From contig CALGRC010000205.1 of the NCBI GenBank assembly GCA_937959315.1, positions 1 through 34,187 of the forward strand: a stretch of 34,187 bases of DNA. The letters are read 5' to 3'. This DNA comes from an uncultured Clostridia bacterium. GTDB lineage: Bacteria > Bacillota > Clostridia > UMGS1810. Shown here piece by piece: positions 32,043 through 34,187 of the stretch. A model generated the notes under the pieces. It was not told where the DNA came from and searched no databases. It saw only the letters and a program-made list of their open reading frames with translations. A program made the position numbers and the translations under genes. Within the stretch, counting starts at the first letter, position 1. Every line of letters begins with the position of its first letter.

Positions 32043-32948
32043 TTGTTTTGGCCGAAAAAAAGGATGCGCCGGGCCTGTGTGTGGATTGCCTGCTGGACGG
32101 TGCGGGATTTGTTGATTTATGCTGCGGCGTTTGTCTTTTGTTTTTGCTGTATTTATGGGATGTTTTCCGTTCGGGAACCAGAGGACCAGCCGGCCTATTA
32201 TCGGGAAGACAATATTGAGCTGGATACCGTGCAGAAAGTCAGTGCCGGCACCAGCCAGCATCCGCGGCTGGCACTGGTCATTGATGATTTTGGTTCTTCG
32301 CGGGATGGCGTAGAGGAAATGCTTTCGTTAGATATCCCTTTTACCGCTGCGGTTATGCCTTTTTTGGAATATTCGGCGGCGGATGCCCGGCGGGCTTACG
32401 AGGCGGGCAAAGAGGTGATTGTTCATTTGCCTATGCAGGCGCACGAAAAAGACAACCCTGCCTGGCTGGGGCCAAACCCCATCCGCATTACCAGCGATAC
32501 TGAAACGGTGCAGGGGATTGTGGCAGATGCGATGAAAGAGATCCCCTATGCAGTGGGGGCAAATGTACATATGGGTACCGAATGCAGCGAAAACCCAGAA
32601 ATTGTAGAGGCAGTGATGGAAACGCTCAAACAGGGGGGTTATTTTTTTGTGGATAGCGTGACAACGCCTCATTCTGTCTGTGAAGCGGTCGCCTCCGATT
32701 TGCAAATGCATTTTGCACAGCGCAATGTGTTTTTGGAAGCGGGAAATGAAGGGAAAGAATTTGCAGCCGACCAACTCCGGCGCGCAGGGGAACTTGCATT
32801 GGAGCACTCGTACGCGCTGGCCATAGGGCATGTAGGGCCAGAGGGCGGCAGTTCAACAGCAGAGGCTATCCGTGAAGTGAAGGATGAACTTTTGGCGCAG
32901 GGGATTGAATTTGTCTATGTATCGCAGATATTGTCCATTCCCGAATAG
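32043..32948 (+). CDS. Divergent polysaccharide deacetylase family protein (YibQ/DUF610), membrane-anchored
   Basis: A 301-residue protein of the divergent polysaccharide deacetylase family (NodB-like fold). After a basic N-terminus and a membrane anchor at about residues 23-41 (DLLIYAAAFVFCFCCIYGMF), the catalytic-like domain starts at RLALVIDDFGSS, continues with FTAAVMPFLEYS, VIVHLPMQAHEKDN, VGANVHMGTECSEN, GYFFVDSVTTP, and ends with ALAIGHVGPEGGSSTAEAI. The expected location is outside the cell, and the target is probably an envelope glycan. I choose TTG 32043: AGGAGG stands 7 bases upstream and no ATG is well placed. The alternative ATG at 32064 would lack a ribosome site at good distance. 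The frame is also open from 31986 but with no site there. Confidence 0.82.
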   Translation: MFWPKKRMRRACVWIACWTVRDLLIYAAAFVFCFCCIYGMFSVREPEDQPAYYREDNIELDTVQKVSAGTSQHPRLALVIDDFGSSRDGVEEMLSLDIPFTAAVMPFLEYSAADARRAYEAGKEVIVHLPMQAHEKDNPAWLGPNPIRITSDTETVQGIVADAMKEIPYAVGANVHMGTECSENPEIVEAVMETLKQGGYFFVDSVTTPHSVCEAVASDLQMHFAQRNVFLEAGNEGKEFAADQLRRAGELALEHSYALAIGHVGPEGGSSTAEAIREVKDELLAQGIEFVYVSQILSIPE

Positions 32949-32958
32949 GAAATCAGAT

Positions 32959-32981
32959 AGGCCCGGAATAGCTCCGGGCCT
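32959..32981. terminator. Hairpin terminator between convergent deacetylase and XRE genes
   Basis: AGGCCCGGA (32959-32967) pairs with TCCGGGCCT (32973-32981) around a 5-base loop, followed by TATTTATT on the plus strand. It overlaps the XRE stop codon at 32981-32983. Confidence 0.75.
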
Positions 32982-33187
32982 TATTTATTCAATGCTGGGT
33001 TATCTGTCCGCTCTAATAAGTAATCAATTGAAACATTAAAATAATCTGCCAGCATAATCAGCGTTTTATAATCTGCTTCCCTGGTCATATTTTCATACCG
33101 GCTGATGCTGTTTTGATTCAGGTTTAGATCCATAGCAAGCTTGAGCTGGGAGATATTTCTTTTTTCGCGTAATTCTTTTAATCTCAT
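32981..33187 (-). CDS. XRE-family helix-turn-helix regulator
   Basis: A 68-residue Cro/CI-type protein that is almost entirely the DNA-binding domain: LKELREKRNISQLKLAMDLNLNQNSISRYENMTREADYKTLIMLADYFNVSIDYLLERTD, with the recognition helix at about NQNSISRYE. Without a sensor domain it probably acts as a simple dimeric repressor. It is divergent from a methyltransferase gene, and the shared spacer holds two near-identical 17-bp operators, so it likely represses that gene and itself. ATG 33187 is preceded by AAGGGG 8 bases upstream; a TATACT at 33213-33208 could be its -10, with no good -35. Confidence 0.9.
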   Translation of the reverse strand: MRLKELREKRNISQLKLAMDLNLNQNSISRYENMTREADYKTLIMLADYFNVSIDYLLERTDNPALNK

Positions 33188-33199
33188 ACAAACGGCCCC

Positions 33200-33228
33200 T
33201 TGACATTAGTATACCAAAATGGTATATT
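33200..33228 (+). promoter_or_regulatory. Promoter of the rightmost methyltransferase gene
   Basis: Consensus TTGACA (33200-33205), 17 bases, TATATT (33223-33228). The first operator fills the spacer and enters the -10, so a bound repressor would block RNA polymerase. Confidence 0.8.
33210..33226. promoter_or_regulatory. Operator O1, perfect palindrome
   Basis: TATACCAAAATGGTATA is a 17-bp palindrome (7-bp arms TATACCA/TGGTATA around AAA) between the -35 and -10 of the methyltransferase promoter. Size and symmetry fit a Cro/CI-type dimer. Confidence 0.75.
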
Positions 33229-33233
33229 TGTAT

Positions 33234-33250
33234 TATCCCATTTTGGTATA
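33234..33250. promoter_or_regulatory. Operator O2, one-mismatch copy
   Basis: TATCCCATTTTGGTATA differs from the complement of O1 at one of 17 positions. Its centre is 24 bp from that of O1, and it lies just before the methyltransferase ribosome site, within the transcribed leader. Confidence 0.7.
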
Positions 33251-33264
33251 TAAGGAGTGGTTTG

Positions 33265-34107
33265 ATGAATTGGAAAGTCGTATTGCTCGAGCAAGTCAAT
33301 AAATGTTTTCCCCGGCCGGCACATCCCTTTAATCAGGGGAGCTATGATATGTGGCAGTTTGAGAGGGGAGCGCTTACCATTCGGCATTACGCCCCGTTTG
33401 CCTCGCCGGAGGAAATGTTTTGCGGGAAAACGGTATTGGATGTTGGCTGCGGTGCTGGGGGAAAAGCAGTATATTATGCAACATTGGGAGCAAAAAAGGT
33501 GGTTGGCATTGATATCGTAAAAAAATACAAAGCACAGGCTGAAAATTTGGCAAAACAGAAAAATATCAAAAACTTTGCATTTGTCGTCTGCGACGCTGTA
33601 AACACAGGGTTTCCTGATGAAAGCTTTGATACGATTATTTTAAATGATTCGATGGAGCATGTGCAGCAGCCGGATCGGATGCTGATGGAACTGCGTCGGA
33701 TTTTGAAACCCTACGGCAGGATTTATATCAATTTCCCGCCATACTATCATCCGTACGGCGCACACGTCAGCGATGCCATCGGTATCCCCTGGGTACACTT
33801 GTTTTTTTCTGAGGCAACGCTGGTTCAGGCGTATAAAGACATGGTAGCCAAACTGCCGGACGGACAGGAACGCATCCGGTTCCGTATCAGTTCGGCTGCC
33901 AGCGGGCAAGAATATTTTTCTTACATCAACAAAATGACAATCAAGCGTTTTCAAGAAATCCTTTCAGCGCAAAAACTTTCCCTTGTCTATTATAAAGAAA
34001 TCCCGCTGCGCCCCTTTCTCGGAATCCTTTGCCACGGGTTTGTAAAAGAATGCATCACAAGGACGGTCGTTGCCGTATTGGAAAAACGAAATGAAAACAG
34101 TTTATAA
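33265..34107 (+). CDS. Class I SAM-dependent methyltransferase under XRE control
   Basis: A 280-residue methyltransferase with motif I TVLDVGCGAGGKAVYYATLG (about 56-75), the acidic residue in VVGIDIVKKY, motif IV FDTIILNDSMEHVQQPDRML and post-motif RILKPYGRIYINFPPYYHPYG, of the UbiE/Methyltransf_11 type. The N-terminal 50 residues and the C-terminal 80, which are rich in aromatic and basic residues, have no motif that I can assign; ISSAASGQEYFSYINKMTIKRF resembles lipid- or sugar-related members. ATG 33265 has AAGGAG 7 bases upstream. It is the only gene visibly controlled by the divergent XRE protein. The substrate is unknown. Its base composition is more AT-rich than most of the window. 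Confidence 0.85.
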   Translation: MNWKVVLLEQVNKCFPRPAHPFNQGSYDMWQFERGALTIRHYAPFASPEEMFCGKTVLDVGCGAGGKAVYYATLGAKKVVGIDIVKKYKAQAENLAKQKNIKNFAFVVCDAVNTGFPDESFDTIILNDSMEHVQQPDRMLMELRRILKPYGRIYINFPPYYHPYGAHVSDAIGIPWVHLFFSEATLVQAYKDMVAKLPDGQERIRFRISSAASGQEYFSYINKMTIKRFQEILSAQKLSLVYYKEIPLRPFLGILCHGFVKECITRTVVAVLEKRNENSL

Positions 34108-34187
34108 AGCGGTAGTGTCAAGAATTTTTCGCAATTTTGTTTACAGTCCCTGATATGAATGAAGTCAGCCAGCAATGGTGACGTCCT
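34108..34187. other. Right-edge intergenic sequence, possible insertion-sequence end
   Basis: The last 80 bases hold no gene. They contain TTTTTCGCAATTTTGTTTACAG and, on the minus strand, a TTGACA. The composition resembles terminal regions of some IS256/mutator-type elements in Firmicutes, but no transposase is included and the inverted repeat cannot be tested here. Confidence 0.2.

Overview
The window is a chromosomal stretch of a Gram-positive, clostridia-type Firmicute with a genome of moderately high GC (mid-50s percent by eye). The basis is gene content and order: lonB-lonA-ysxC, pcrA next to yerC, an IspH-ribosomal protein S1 fusion, a HutP-family gene beside cmk-plsC, a ThiI without rhodanese domain beside a cysteine desulfurase, Bacillus-type promoters and strong AGGAGG ribosome sites. 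No tRNA, rRNA, CRISPR array or complete mobile element is visible.

Layout. (1) 1-526: a more GC-rich segment with the tail of one unknown gene and most of a second, joined abruptly to the fifth codon of a hisF gene. (2) 526-3794, minus strand: tightly coupled histidine genes hisZ-hisG-hisH-hisA plus the hisF stub, driven by a consensus promoter. (3) 3952-8008: bactofilin, then cysteine desulfurase-thiI-cinA. (4) 8116-13035: recA-recX-rimO-pgsA and a cation-diffusion-facilitator exporter. (5) 13036-15489: a ClpP-like (TepA) peptidase, metA and a cysteine-rich LUD protein on alternating strands. (6) 15629-23594: lonB, lonA-ysxC, pcrA-yerC-methyltransferase. (7) 23704-26148: cold-shock gene with a structured leader, an RpiR-type regulator and a HI0933-family flavoprotein. 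(8) 26221-30555: an unknown membrane-anchored protein, HutP-family protein, cmk, plsC and the ispH-rpsA fusion. (9) 30625-32948: an unknown type I membrane protein, a Nudix hydrolase and a divergent polysaccharide deacetylase. (10) 32981-34107: an XRE regulator divergent from a SAM methyltransferase, with two matching operators in the shared 77-bp spacer.

Most genes are housekeeping: histidine and methionine synthesis, tRNA thiolation, recombination, ribosome modification and assembly, proteolysis, phospholipid and isoprenoid synthesis. I do not see a clear new multigene system. The observations most worth checking are the hisF junction at the left end, the operator-bearing XRE/methyltransferase pair, the tandem hairpins in the cold-shock leader, the AT-rich island and internal start inside ispH-rpsA, a HutP homologue that seems to lack the known metal ligands, and a PlsC with an altered FPEGTR motif.
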